A stretch of 63,157 bases of DNA from Ilumatobacteraceae bacterium (GCA_025463265.1 JAOBWH010000099.1:1-63157), one strand, 5' to 3'; counted from the first letter of the stretch, positions 51,350-60,451 are shown. The notes: generated by a model from the letters alone, not told the origin. A program made the numbers and translations.

Positions 51350-52312
51350 TCAGTCGATGCGGGCTTCGGCTTCGGTGCGGTGGGCGAGGTACCAGGCGAC
51401 GGTGCGCTCGAGGCCGGCGGCGAACGCCGTGGTGGCGGCGAAGCCGAAGCGCTCCCGGGCGCGGGACGTGTCGACCCGGCGGCGGGGCTGGCCGTCGGGC
51501 TTGGAGGCGTCCCACCGGATCTCACCGGTGAACCCGGTGGCGGCGGCGATCTCGACCACGAGCTCGCGGATCGGGACCTCGTGGTCGGTGCCGAGGTTGA
51601 CCGGATCGGGGTCGTCGTAGCGCTCGGCGGCGAGCACGATGCCCTCGGCGGCGTCGTCGACGTAGAGGAACTCCCGGCTGGCGGAACCGGTGCCCCACAG
51701 CTCGATGTGGCCAGCACCCGCCTCCACCGCCTCGACGCACTTCTTGATCAGCGCCGGGATGACGTGGCTCACCGCCGGGTTGAACTTGTCTCCGGGTCCG
51801 TAGAGGTTCGTGGGGATCAGGTAGATGACGTTCTGGCCGTACTGCTCGCGCGCCGTCTGGGCGTGCACGAGCTGGGCCAGCTTGGCGATGCCGTAGGGCG
51901 CGTTCGTCTCCTCGGGGAAGCCGTTCCAGAGGGACTCCTCGTGGAACGGGACCGGTGGCTCCTTCGGGTACGAGCACACCGTGCCCACGAGCACGGTCTT
52001 GGCGACGCCGTGAGCCCGGGCCTCCTCCACGATGTAGGTGCCCATGAGCAGGTTGTCGAGGTACAGCTCGGCCGGGTGGACCTGGTTGTACCCGATGCCG
52101 CCCACCTTGGCGGCGAGGTGGATCACCAGGTCGGGACGGACCTCGGCCAGCAGCTCGGCGGTCTGGGCGCGGTCGCGCAGGTCGGTGTCGGCGCTGCGGG
52201 GGACGATGACGTCCATGGCGCCGGCGGCGTGCAACCGGGCGACGACAGCCGATCCGAGGAAGCCGCTCCCGCCCGTGACCAGCACCCGCCGACCGGTCCA
52301 GAAGTCCGTCAT
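51350..52312 (-). CDS. fcl: GDP-L-fucose synthase-like epimerase/reductase
   Basis: The 320-residue extended SDR has VTGGSGFLGSAV, AAKVGGIGYN, LVGTVCSYPKEPPVPFHEE (Ser-Thr plus Cys in the epimerisation site), then TNAPYGIAK with catalytic Tyr and Lys, and NLYGPGDKFNP. These are specific features of GDP-4-keto-6-deoxymannose 3,5-epimerase/4-reductases that give GDP-L-fucose. Substrate would come from the gmd product (60.5 kb). ATG 52312 has a TACGCT box 6 bases upstream. It is divergent from a run of glycosyltransferases. Confidence 0.87.
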   Translation of the reverse strand: MTDFWTGRRVLVTGGSGFLGSAVVARLHAAGAMDVIVPRSADTDLRDRAQTAELLAEVRPDLVIHLAAKVGGIGYNQVHPAELYLDNLLMGTYIVEEARAHGVAKTVLVGTVCSYPKEPPVPFHEESLWNGFPEETNAPYGIAKLAQLVHAQTAREQYGQNVIYLIPTNLYGPGDKFNPAVSHVIPALIKKCVEAVEAGAGHIELWGTGSASREFLYVDDAAEGIVLAAERYDDPDPVNLGTDHEVPIRELVVEIAAATGFTGEIRWDASKPDGQPRRRVDTSRARERFGFAATTAFAAGLERTVAWYLAHRTEAEARID

Positions 52313-52318
52313 GGGCCG

Positions 52319-52324
52319 AGCGTA
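52319..52324 (-). promoter_or_regulatory. TAnnnT -10 box for the GDP-fucose synthase gene
   Basis: TACGCT on the minus strand ends 6 bases before ATG 52312; leaderless layout. It lies in the 48-base divergent gap to the glycosyltransferase operon. Confidence 0.45.
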
Positions 52325-52360
52325 CCGACCACCGCCCCTGGCAGCGGCCAGAATCGGGGC

Positions 52361-53473
52361 GTGGATCGCAGGCGCCGGGTGGCCGTCACCGTCGAGCAGT
52401 GCTGGCACCGCGTGCCCGGCGGCACCGCCACGTCCACCCTCGGAACCCTGCGCGCCCTGGCCGCCAGGGGCGACCTGGACCTCGTGGGCGTGGCCGCCCG
52501 CCACCCGGAGCCGCCGCCTGCGGCGTTCACCCTGCCGATCCCGGTCCAGCACCTCCCGCTGCCCCGGCCGGCGCTGTACGAGGCGTGGCACGCCCTGCGG
52601 TGGCCCAGCATCGAGCGGGCCACCGGGCCCGTCGACGTGGTGCACGCGACGGCCATCGCCGTGCCGCCGACGAAGGCGCCGCTGGTGATGACCATCCACG
52701 ACCTGGCGTTCCTCGCCGACCCGACCCAGCCCACGAGGCACGGGCTGCGCTTCTTCACCCGAGGCACGGAGCTGGCCCGGCGCCACGCCCGCCTGGTGCT
52801 GGTGCCGTCGGAGGCGACGGCGGCCGAGTGCCGGGAGCACGGGTTCGACGCCGATCGCATCCGCCTGGTGCCGTGGGGCGTGGACGTCGCGCCGGTCACC
52901 GAGGAGCAGGTGGCCGCCGCCCGGCGACGGCGAGGTCTGGAGCGGCCCTACGTGCTGTTCGTGGGGACGATGGAACCGCGCAAGAACCTCCGGGGTCTGA
53001 TCGATGCCATGGCACGCCTCGCAGGACGGGAGCTCGATCTGGTGCTCGTGGGGCCAGAGGGGTGGAACGAGGACGTCGCTGCACTGCTCGGGCGGCTGTC
53101 GGGCACCGGCATCGGCGTCCACGCCCTCGGGTTCCTGCCGCCCGACGACCTGCCGCCGCTCTACGCCGGCTGCGCCGCCTTCTGCTTCCCCAGCCTGCGC
53201 GAGGGCTTCGGGATGCCCGTGCTCGAGGCCATGGCCCACGGCGCCCCGGTGGTGACCTCGTCGGGCACGGCCACGGCGGAGATCGCGGGCGACGATGCGC
53301 TGCTCGTGGACCCCGAGGACCACGAGGCCCTGGCTGTGGCGCTGGCGCGGATCCTCGACGACGGTGCCCTGGCCGACGATCTGCGGGCGCGCGGCCGGGC
53401 CCGGGCGGCCACCTTCACCTGGGAGCGCACGGCCGAGCTGACCGCCGCCGCCTACGCCGAGCTCGCGCCGTGA
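52361..53473 (+). CDS. GT4-type glycosyltransferase
   Basis: The 370-residue GT-B enzyme has PGGTATSTLGTL near the N terminus, VMTIHDLAFLADP, YVLFVGTMEPRKNLRGLI opening the donor domain and FPSLREGFGMPVLEAMAHGAPVV with the E-x7-E donor-binding pair. This is the WbpX/mannosyltransferase-like subgroup, so a mannose-type donor is possible but not shown. Start GTG 52361; it overlaps the next gene by GTGA. First of a coupled run of glycosyltransferases. Confidence 0.87.
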   Translation: MDRRRRVAVTVEQCWHRVPGGTATSTLGTLRALAARGDLDLVGVAARHPEPPPAAFTLPIPVQHLPLPRPALYEAWHALRWPSIERATGPVDVVHATAIAVPPTKAPLVMTIHDLAFLADPTQPTRHGLRFFTRGTELARRHARLVLVPSEATAAECREHGFDADRIRLVPWGVDVAPVTEEQVAAARRRRGLERPYVLFVGTMEPRKNLRGLIDAMARLAGRELDLVLVGPEGWNEDVAALLGRLSGTGIGVHALGFLPPDDLPPLYAGCAAFCFPSLREGFGMPVLEAMAHGAPVVTSSGTATAEIAGDDALLVDPEDHEALAVALARILDDGALADDLRARGRARAATFTWERTAELTAAAYAELAP

Positions 53474-54663
53474 CCAGCGTGCCCGCCCCGTCCGGGCGCA
53501 CCACCCCGCTGCGCATCGGGGTGAACCTGCTGTGGCTGGTGCCCGGCGTGGTGGGCGGGAGCGAGGAGTACACCACCCGGCTCCTCCGAGGCCTGGCCGA
53601 GGACCTGCCGTCGGACCTGCACCTCACCCTGTTCGCCCTGCGCTCCTTCGCCGAGGCCCACCCGGACCTCGTGGCCGCCTACCCCACGGTGTCCGCCGGC
53701 CTCGACGGCCACCGCAAGGCGCAGCGCATCGCCACGGAAGCGACCTGGCTCGCGCAGGCTGCGGGTCAGCGCAACATCGAACTGGTGCACCACGCCGGCG
53801 GCGTCATCCCGCCCGGCCCGGCCATCGCCCGGATCCCCGCCGCCCTCACCATCCACGACCTCCAGCCGCTGGTCCTGCCCGAGAACTTCTCGTCGGTGAA
53901 GCGGCGGTGGCTGGCCACCATGCTGCCCCGGTCGGCCAGGCGGGCCGCCATGGTGTTCACCCCGAGCGACCCGGCATCGGCCTCCGTCGTCGAGCGGCTC
54001 TCGGTGCCCGCCGAGCGGGTCCGGACCGTGCCCCACGGCATCGAGCCGCCGCAGCAGGTCCCCGCCGAGCAGGTCGCAGCGGTCCGCGAGCGGTACCGGC
54101 TCTCCGAGCAGGTGGTCCTGTACCCGGCCATCACGTACCCGCACAAGGACCACATCACGCTGGTGCAGGCGTTCGGCCGCCTGGCAAGGTCCCGGCCGGG
54201 GATCACGCTCGTGCTCCCGGGCGGTGCCGGGCCCAGCGAGGCCGATGTGACCGCCGCCATCCGGGCCTCGGGCGTGGGAGACCAGATCCGCCGCACGGGG
54301 CGCATCCCGTGGTCGGACCTCAGCGCCCTCTACGCCTGCGCCACCGCCGTGGCCGTGCCGAGCCGGTTCGAGGGCTTCGGGGCGCCGGCGCTCGAGGCCA
54401 TGGCCGCAGGCGTCCCGGTGGTGGTCGCCGACGCCACGGCCCTGCCCTGGGTGGTGGGCGATGCCGGCTTGACGTTCCGACCCGGCGACGTGGGCCAGCT
54501 CGCCAGCCAGCTCGCCCGCATCCTCGACCAGCCCGCTGCGCACGACACGCTCGCCGCGGCCGGGCGGGTGCGTGCGGCGCGCTTCACCTGGGACCGGGCG
54601 GCCGCCGATCTGGCAACCGGCTACCGGGCGGCGGCGGCGATGGGGGAGACTCGGCGGGCATGA
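53470..54663 (+). CDS. GT4-type glycosyltransferase
   Basis: The 397-residue GT-B protein begins RIGVNLLWLVPGVVGGSEEY, has LTIHDLQPLVLPENFS, a VLYPAITYPHKDH opening of the donor domain and VPSRFEGFGAPALEAMAAGVPVV. It resembles its upstream neighbour in overall layout and could have arisen by duplication, with divergence. GTG 53470 overlaps the previous stop, and its own stop overlaps the next start, so three glycosyltransferases are translated as a coupled set. Confidence 0.87.
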   Translation: MTSVPAPSGRTTPLRIGVNLLWLVPGVVGGSEEYTTRLLRGLAEDLPSDLHLTLFALRSFAEAHPDLVAAYPTVSAGLDGHRKAQRIATEATWLAQAAGQRNIELVHHAGGVIPPGPAIARIPAALTIHDLQPLVLPENFSSVKRRWLATMLPRSARRAAMVFTPSDPASASVVERLSVPAERVRTVPHGIEPPQQVPAEQVAAVRERYRLSEQVVLYPAITYPHKDHITLVQAFGRLARSRPGITLVLPGGAGPSEADVTAAIRASGVGDQIRRTGRIPWSDLSALYACATAVAVPSRFEGFGAPALEAMAAGVPVVVADATALPWVVGDAGLTFRPGDVGQLASQLARILDQPAAHDTLAAAGRVRAARFTWDRAAADLATGYRAAAAMGETRRA

Positions 54664-55904
54664 ACCTCCTCGTCCTCTGCCCGCACTTCGCCCCCGATGT
54701 CGCGCCCACCGGCGAGGTCATGACCCAGATCGCCGGTGGGCTGACCGACCGGGGCAACCGGCTCCACATCGTCACCTCGCTGCCCTGGTACCAGCACCAT
54801 GCGCTGGAGCCGGGCTGGGACGGGCGGATCGTCCGCCACGAGGACACCGACTGGGGTCGGATCACTCGGGTCCACCCGTTCCCCACGGACAAGCGCAACA
54901 TCTCGGCGCGCGCCCTCGCCTTCGCCGGCTTCACCGCCCTCAGCGGCCTGGCCGGGCTCGTGACCCGTTCGAAGCCCGACGCCGTGCTCGCCATGTCACC
55001 GCCGCTCACGCTGGGCGCCGCCGGCTGGGCCATCGCCAAGGCCCACCGGATCCCGTTCGTGTTCAACATCCAAGACGTGTTCCCCGACGTGGCCGTCGAG
55101 CTCGGCGCCATCACCGACCCGCGGGTCATCAGGGCCGCCAGCTGGCTCGAGCGGGAGACCTACCTGCGCGCCGACGCGGTGACGGTCCTGTCCGAGGACC
55201 TCAAGGCCAACGTCGCCGCCAAGATCCGCGGGCGGCGGGGCTCGGCCGGCAGCGCCGACAAGGTGCGGGTCATCCCCAACTTCATCGACACGGACTTCAT
55301 CCGCCCGGCCGAGCGGGAGAACGCCTACCGCCGGGAGTTCGGGCTCGAGGGCAAGACGGTGATCATGTACGCCGGAAACGTCGGCTGGTCGCAGTCGCTC
55401 GACCTGGTGCTCTCGGCGGCCGCGCACCTCGCCCACGACCCCGACGTCGTGTTCGTGATCAACGGCGGCGGCGTGGCCCGCGACGGGCTGATGGCACAGG
55501 CGGCCGGTCTGCCCAACGTGCGCTTCGTGGAGATGCAGCCCAAGGCCCGTCTGCCCCAGGTGGCTGCGGCCGCCGACATCCACGTGGTCCCGCTGCGCAC
55601 CGGCCTCGCCCGTTCCAGCGTGCCGTCGAAGCTATACACGATCCTGGCCTCGGGCCGTCCGGTCGTCGCCTCCGTCGATCCTGGGACGGAGGTGGCCCGG
55701 ACCGTCGTCGAGGCCCGGGCGGGGATCGCCGTGCCGCCCGATGACGCCGAGTCGTTCACCAAGGCGCTGGTGCGCCTCGTGGAAGCCCCGGAGGAGGCGG
55801 AAGCCATGGGTGCGGCAGGCCGGACCTTCGTCGAACGGTGGGCGTCGCCGGCCGGCGTCGCCGCCGCCTACGAGGACCTCTTCGCCGAGCTCATGGCCCG
55901 CTGA
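54660..55904 (+). CDS. WcaI/WbuB-like GT4 glycosyltransferase
   Basis: The 414-residue protein starts NLLVLCPHFAPDVAPTGEV and has PFVFNIQDVFPDVAVELG, VIPNFIDTDFIRP, VIMYAGNVGWSQSLD and PSKLYTILASGRPVVASVD, the motif set of the WcaI/WbuB branch that adds fucose or amino sugars in colanic-acid and O-antigen pathways. The E-x7-E position is occupied by a PSKLYT-type loop, normal for this branch. ATG 54660 overlaps the previous stop. With gmd and fcl in the region, GDP-fucose is a reasonable donor guess. Confidence 0.85.
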   Translation: MNLLVLCPHFAPDVAPTGEVMTQIAGGLTDRGNRLHIVTSLPWYQHHALEPGWDGRIVRHEDTDWGRITRVHPFPTDKRNISARALAFAGFTALSGLAGLVTRSKPDAVLAMSPPLTLGAAGWAIAKAHRIPFVFNIQDVFPDVAVELGAITDPRVIRAASWLERETYLRADAVTVLSEDLKANVAAKIRGRRGSAGSADKVRVIPNFIDTDFIRPAERENAYRREFGLEGKTVIMYAGNVGWSQSLDLVLSAAAHLAHDPDVVFVINGGGVARDGLMAQAAGLPNVRFVEMQPKARLPQVAAAADIHVVPLRTGLARSSVPSKLYTILASGRPVVASVDPGTEVARTVVEARAGIAVPPDDAESFTKALVRLVEAPEEAEAMGAAGRTFVERWASPAGVAAAYEDLFAELMAR

Positions 55905-55934
55905 GCCGAATCCTGCCGGGAGGGTCCCGCCCAC

Positions 55935-55940
55935 TAGCGT
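55935..55940 (+). promoter_or_regulatory. TAnnnT -10 box for the 55949 operon
   Basis: TAGCGT ends 8 bases before ATG 55949. It suggests a separate leaderless transcript for the membrane protein and the coupled nucleotidyltransferase. Confidence 0.45.
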
Positions 55941-55948
55941 GACCGCTC

Positions 55949-56740
55949 ATGGCATCGTCTTCATCGGCCAAGAAGGTCGCGCGCGTCGCCGCCAAGAGCG
56001 GATCGGGCCAGTCGACCGGCGCTTCGTCAGGAAGCAACCGGAACTGGCTCTTCGGCCTCGGCATCGTGGCGATCCTCGCCCTGGGGATCGGCGTCGTGGC
56101 CATGGCCCGCGGCGAGAACGAGGGCTACGGCGACAACTCGAAGCCGCCCAAGGCCAACCTCCAGGACGGCGAACCCTTCGACCACTGGCACGCCGCCTTC
56201 GCGGTCGAGGTCTGCGGCCAGATGCTGGACCCGGTTCCCCAGGCCGAGCCCGACGTCCAAGGCATCCACACCCACGGTGACGGGCTCATCCACATCCACC
56301 CCTTCACCCGGTCGGCGTCGGGCAACCGGGCCACCTTGAGCAAGTTCTTCGACCAGACCGGTCTGGTGGTCACCAACTCCGGCTTCGAGGTGCCCAAGGG
56401 CATGGCGATGAAGGACGGCGCCACCACCGTCAAGGTCGGGGAGACCACCTGCGGCGGCAAGGAGGGCGAGCTCGTCCTGGCTCACTGGAAGGACGCGTCC
56501 ACCGCGACCGGCACCAAGCCGGACCAGATCATCCGCGACGACTTCGGCAAGGTGAAGTTCACCGAGGACCTCGGCGCCTACACGCTGGCGTTCATCGCCA
56601 AGGGCGACACGGCGGAGATCAAGCCGCCCGCCTCGGCGGCCGACATCGCCTCGCTGGGCGCAGCCGATGGCGGCGCCGCCCCGACGGACAGCTCCACGGG
56701 CACCGTCCCCGACACCGTCGACCCCGGGACCGGCGGATGA
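55949..56740 (+). CDS. Membrane-anchored His-rich protein, unknown family
   Basis: The 263-residue protein has a basic Ser/Lys tail, one helix (about residues 33-52) and an outside domain with EPFDHWHAAFAVEVCG and GIHTHGDGLIHIHPF: seven His in two short motifs plus two Cys (VCG and TTCGGKEG), which suggests a metal or redox site. I recall similar proteins in other acidimicrobial genomes without known function. The stop overlaps the nucleotidyltransferase start (ATGA). The Gly/Thr-rich C-terminal tail is probably disordered. Confidence 0.7.
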   Translation: MASSSSAKKVARVAAKSGSGQSTGASSGSNRNWLFGLGIVAILALGIGVVAMARGENEGYGDNSKPPKANLQDGEPFDHWHAAFAVEVCGQMLDPVPQAEPDVQGIHTHGDGLIHIHPFTRSASGNRATLSKFFDQTGLVVTNSGFEVPKGMAMKDGATTVKVGETTCGGKEGELVLAHWKDASTATGTKPDQIIRDDFGKVKFTEDLGAYTLAFIAKGDTAEIKPPASAADIASLGAADGGAAPTDSSTGTVPDTVDPGTGG

Positions 56741-57765
56741 GGGCGGTCGTCCTGGTCGGGGGCTTCGGCACCCGGCTCCGGCCGCTGACGCTGAACACAC
56801 CCAAGCAGATGCTGCCGATCCTGCACCGGCCGATGATCGAGCACGTGCTCGAGCACCTCGCCGACCACGGGATCACCGACGCTGTGCTGTCGATGGGCTT
56901 CCGGCCCCACGCGTTCGCCGACGCCTACCCCGACGGCCGCTGCGCCGGGGTCGAGCTGCACTACGCGATCGAGCCCTCGCCGCTCGACACCGCCGGGGCC
57001 ATCCGCTTCGCCGCCCTCGATGCCGGCATCGACGACCGCTTCGTCGTGGTGAACGGCGATGTCCTCACCGATCTGGACATCGGCAAGCTGGTCGCCTTCC
57101 ACGAGGAGCACGGCGGCGAGGGCACCATCGCCCTCCACGAGGTCGAGGACCCTTCGGCCTTCGGTGTGGTCCCCACCGACGATTCCGGCCGGGTGCTGGC
57201 GTTCGTGGAGAAGCCCCCGCGCGACGAGGCCCCCACCAACCTGATCAACGCCGGCACCTACGTGCTCGAGGCCTCGGTCCTGGACCGGATCCCCGACGGT
57301 CGCAAGGTCTCCATCGAGCGGGAGACCTTCCCGGCGATGGTCGCCGACGGCGCCCTGTACGCCATGTCCGGCGACACCTACTGGATCGACACCGGCACCC
57401 CGGTGAAATACCTCCAGGCCCAGACCGACCTGCTCCGAGGCGAGCGGGGCGAGCGGGCCGAGGGCATCCACCCCACCGCCACCGTCGCCGACGACGCGCT
57501 GGTCGCCCGTTCGGTGCTCGGCGAGGGGGTCGTGGTCGAGGCCGGGGCCACCGTGCGGGGCTCGGTCCTGCTGCCGGGCTCGCGCATCGAGGCCGATGCG
57601 GTTGTGGAGCGGGCCATCGTCGGCCCCGCCGCCACGGTCGGTCGCGGTGCACGGGTCGATGATGTCGCCGTGCTGGGCGAGCGCTCGGTCGTGGGTGCCG
57701 GCCTCCGCATGTCCGGCGGCAGCCTCGGCATCGACGAGCACCTCGAGAACCAGCCCGACACCTAG
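56737..57765 (+). CDS. Sugar-1-phosphate nucleotidyltransferase (mannose-1-phosphate guanylyltransferase-like)
   Basis: The 342-residue enzyme begins AVVLVGGFGTRLRPLT followed by PKQMLPI, the nucleotide-binding signature, has VNGDVLTDLDIG with a metal-binding Asp, VEKPP and NAGTYVLE, and a C-terminal left-handed beta-helix (VLGEGVVVEAGATVRGSVLL). This two-domain form is typical of GDP-mannose (GMPPB-like) and glucose-1-phosphate transferases. GDP-mannose would feed gmd and fcl in this region, so guanylyl transfer is favoured by context; the base is not proven. ATGA overlap with the gene before. Confidence 0.83.
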   Translation: MRAVVLVGGFGTRLRPLTLNTPKQMLPILHRPMIEHVLEHLADHGITDAVLSMGFRPHAFADAYPDGRCAGVELHYAIEPSPLDTAGAIRFAALDAGIDDRFVVVNGDVLTDLDIGKLVAFHEEHGGEGTIALHEVEDPSAFGVVPTDDSGRVLAFVEKPPRDEAPTNLINAGTYVLEASVLDRIPDGRKVSIERETFPAMVADGALYAMSGDTYWIDTGTPVKYLQAQTDLLRGERGERAEGIHPTATVADDALVARSVLGEGVVVEAGATVRGSVLLPGSRIEADAVVERAIVGPAATVGRGARVDDVAVLGERSVVGAGLRMSGGSLGIDEHLENQPDT

Positions 57766-57777
57766 GAGCAGCTGACC

Positions 57778-58734
57778 ATGCGCGCACTCGTCACCGGCGG
57801 CGCCGGCTTCATCGGCTCGACCCTGGTCGACCGCCTCCTGGCTGAAGGCCACGAGGTCGATGTGGTCGACGACCTGTCCAGCGGCTCGATGGCGAACCTC
57901 GCCGATGCCCGCGGCAACGGGGATCACAAGTTCCAGTTCCACCGCATGGACATCCGCGACGCCTCGCTGTCCGAGCTCATCGAGCGCCGCCGGCCCGAGG
58001 TGGTGTTCCACCTCGCCGCCCAGATCGATGTGCGGGTGTCGGTCACCGACCCGGCCCACGACGCCATGATCAACATCATCGGCTCGCTGAACGTCCTGGA
58101 GGGCGCCCGCCGCGCCGGGACGCGCAAGGTCGTGTTCGCCTCCAGCGGCGGCACCCTCTACGGCGTGGTGCCCGACGAGGACCTCCCCGCCAACGAGTCG
58201 CTCCCCCAGCGGCCGGTGTCGCCCTACGGCATCAGCAAGAAGGCCGTCGGCGACTACCTGTACGCCTACCGCGAGCTGTACCAGCTGGAGTTCACGGCGC
58301 TCGCGCTGGCCAACGTCTACGGGCCCCGCCAGGACCCGCACGGCGAGGCCGGCGTGGTGGCGATCTTCGCCGGCCGCCTGCTCGCTGACGAGCCCTGCAC
58401 CGTCTTCGGCGACGGCTCCCAGACCCGCGACTACGTGTTCGTCGACGATGTCGTCGACGCGTTCGTGCGGGCGGCCGACAAGGGCAACGGGCTCATCATC
58501 AACATCGGCACCGGCGTGGAGACCTCGGTCAACGACCTCTACGCCACCATGGCCCGGGTGGCCGGCGTCGACCGGGCGGCCACGCTGGCCGAGGCCCGGC
58601 CGGGCGAGATCGCCCGCTCCGCCCTCGACGCCTCTCGCGCCGAGATGCAGCTGGGCTGGAAGCCCTGGACCGACCTCGCCGCCGGCAGCAGTGCCGTGCT
58701 CGACTTCTTCCGCAACCGGAACGCCTCCGCCTGA
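57778..58734 (+). CDS. UDP-glucose 4-epimerase-like extended SDR
   Basis: The 318-residue protein has VTGGAGFIGSTLVDRLL, VFHLAAQIDVRVSV, SSGGTLYG and PYGISKKAVGDYL with catalytic Tyr and Lys, LANVYGPRQDPHGEAGVV, and NIGTGVETSVNDL. This is the GalE-like group acting on UDP-hexoses. AGGAGCAGCTGACC precedes ATG 57778, a clear ribosome site. It follows the nucleotidyltransferase by 12 bases and is probably in its operon. An epimerase of UDP-glucuronate or UDP-GlcNAc is an alternative. Confidence 0.85.
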   Translation: MRALVTGGAGFIGSTLVDRLLAEGHEVDVVDDLSSGSMANLADARGNGDHKFQFHRMDIRDASLSELIERRRPEVVFHLAAQIDVRVSVTDPAHDAMINIIGSLNVLEGARRAGTRKVVFASSGGTLYGVVPDEDLPANESLPQRPVSPYGISKKAVGDYLYAYRELYQLEFTALALANVYGPRQDPHGEAGVVAIFAGRLLADEPCTVFGDGSQTRDYVFVDDVVDAFVRAADKGNGLIINIGTGVETSVNDLYATMARVAGVDRAATLAEARPGEIARSALDASRAEMQLGWKPWTDLAAGSSAVLDFFRNRNASA

Positions 58735-58767
58735 TCGCCCGGCTGGCCTCGCCTGCCGCCACCACCG

Positions 58768-59481
58768 CTAGCGGAAGAGGTCCTCGGAAGGGTCCCGGAC
58801 GATCTCGTCGCGGACGCTGCCGGTGCGCAGCCAGGCCGGATCGACGCTGCGGATCACCGCGACGGGAAGGCCGCTCGCCTTGCCCAGCACCAGGTCTGCG
58901 GCGCCGGCGAGCTCGTCGACCACCGCCACCTCCGTGACCTGGAGCTCCCGGCCCTGGGTGTCGGTGGTGCCGCGGTGATCGAGGATGGCACCGATGCCGG
59001 CGCACCCGATGGCCACGTCCGTGAGGCCGCGCCGCCAGGTGCGCCCGAAGGTGTCGCTCACGATCACCGCCACCTCCACCCCGGCGCGGGCCCGGATGCC
59101 GTCGCGGATGCGGCGGGCCGACCGGTCGCTGTCCTCGGGCAGGAGCGCGGCGTAGCCCAGCTCCACGTTGGACAGGTCTATGCCGGCGTTGGCGCACACG
59201 AAGCCGTGCTTGGTCTCGGAGATCACCAGGTCGCCGCGACGGCGGAGCACCCGGACCGTCTCCTGCTCGACGAGCGCCTTGTGGCTCAGCGGGTCGTCGG
59301 GGTCGACCGGTACGAGGCGATCTTCCGCCTTCGACACGATCTTCTGGGTGACGACCACCACATCGCCGTCCAGCAGGCCACCGTGGTGGTCGGCGACCGC
59401 GGCGCTGATGATCCCGGCCAGGTCGTCGCGGGGGCGGATCTCGCCGATGCCGGTGATCCCGAAGACCCGCAGCTCGCTCAT
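58768..59481 (-). CDS. cofE: Coenzyme F420-0:L-glutamate ligase
   Basis: The 237-residue protein has GDVVVVTQKIVSKAEDRLV, ISETKHGFVCANAGIDLSNV, VSDTFGRTWRRGLTDVAIG and QVTEVAVVDELAGAADLV, motifs of CofE, which adds the first glutamates to F420-0 with GTP. It lacks the C-terminal nitroreductase-like domain of mycobacterial FbiB, so it is the short form. The start overlaps the cofD stop (ATGA), as expected for a pathway pair. Confidence 0.92.
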   Translation of the reverse strand: MSELRVFGITGIGEIRPRDDLAGIISAAVADHHGGLLDGDVVVVTQKIVSKAEDRLVPVDPDDPLSHKALVEQETVRVLRRRGDLVISETKHGFVCANAGIDLSNVELGYAALLPEDSDRSARRIRDGIRARAGVEVAVIVSDTFGRTWRRGLTDVAIGCAGIGAILDHRGTTDTQGRELQVTEVAVVDELAGAADLVLGKASGLPVAVIRSVDPAWLRTGSVRDEIVRDPSEDLFR

Positions 59482-60437
59482 CCGGCCAGCACCGTGCGGG
59501 CCAGGGCGGCGGCGATCTCGGGGGTGCTCATGACGCTCTCGGCGACGATCGGTCGGATGCCCTCGGCGGCGACGGCGTCGGCCAGGTCCACATCGGCGTG
59601 GTCGATCACCAGGGCCTCGGCCAGCGGGGCGTAGAGGCGGGCGACGCCGACCACGGTGGCCTCGTGGCCGAGCTCGGTGAGCAGGCGGTCGGCGGGGCCC
59701 TTGAGTGCGGAGCCGGCGACGATGGGGGAGACCGCCACGGTGTCGCCTCGCCGGGCGATGAGCGCCTCGCGCACCCCGGGGACGGCGAGGACCGGGTCGA
59801 TCGAGACGATCGGGTTCGAAGGCGCCAGCACCACCCGGTCCGCATCGGCGAGGGCGTCGAGCACGTCGGGTCCGGGCGCAGCGGCCGCGGCCCCGTCGAA
59901 GCGCACGGCCGACACCGGGACGCCGTGGCGGCGCTGCACGAAGTACTCCTGGAACCCGACCTCGAGCCCGACGTCCTCCGGGGGGCCGTCGACGCCCGGC
60001 GCCAGGGTGACCATGGTGCGCAGCCGGTCGTCGGTGACCGGCAGGAGGCGCAGGCCGAGGCCCCAGGCATCGGTGATCTCCGCCGTGACCTCGGTGAGCG
60101 TGGCCCCTTCGGCGAACCGCTGGGTCCGGTACAGGTGCGTCCCGAGGTCCCGGTCGCCGAGACCGAACCAGGAGATGCCGCCGTAGCGCTTCACCGACTC
60201 CATGGCCTGCCAGCTCTCGCCCCTGAGGCCCCACCCGGTCTCGGGGTTGATCTCCCCGGCCAACGTGTAGGTGATGGTGTCGAGGTCCGGGCTGATGCGC
60301 AGCCCGTGGAGCTCGAGGTCGTCGCCGACGTTGACGATGGCGGTCACGTTCGCCGGGTCGACCACCTGCACGATCCCCGACAGCATCCGAGCTGCACCCA
60401 CCCCACCGGCGAGCACCGTGACCAATGGTTCCGACAT
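59478..60437 (-). CDS. cofD: 2-phospho-L-lactate transferase (CofD/FbiA)
   Basis: The 319-residue protein begins VTVLAGGVGAARMLSGIVQV, with the GGVGAAR nucleotide/phosphate loop, and has NVGDDLELHGLRISPDLDTI, WFGLGDRDLGTHLYRT and VLAPSNPIVSIDPVLAVPGV. It joins the 2-phospholactate or phosphoenolpyruvate moiety to FO, making F420-0 precursors. FO synthase and the guanylyltransferase are not in the window. ATG 60437 has a TAGGGT box 8 bases upstream. Confidence 0.93.
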   Translation of the reverse strand: MSEPLVTVLAGGVGAARMLSGIVQVVDPANVTAIVNVGDDLELHGLRISPDLDTITYTLAGEINPETGWGLRGESWQAMESVKRYGGISWFGLGDRDLGTHLYRTQRFAEGATLTEVTAEITDAWGLGLRLLPVTDDRLRTMVTLAPGVDGPPEDVGLEVGFQEYFVQRRHGVPVSAVRFDGAAAAAPGPDVLDALADADRVVLAPSNPIVSIDPVLAVPGVREALIARRGDTVAVSPIVAGSALKGPADRLLTELGHEATVVGVARLYAPLAEALVIDHADVDLADAVAAEGIRPIVAESVMSTPEIAAALARTVLAG

Positions 60438-60445
60438 GGCCGTGG

Positions 60446-60451
60446 ACCCTA
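60446..60451 (-). promoter_or_regulatory. TAnnnT -10 box for cofDE
   Basis: TAGGGT on the minus strand ends 8 bases before ATG 60437, giving a leaderless cofDE mRNA. It lies in the 61-base gap after gmd. Confidence 0.45.
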
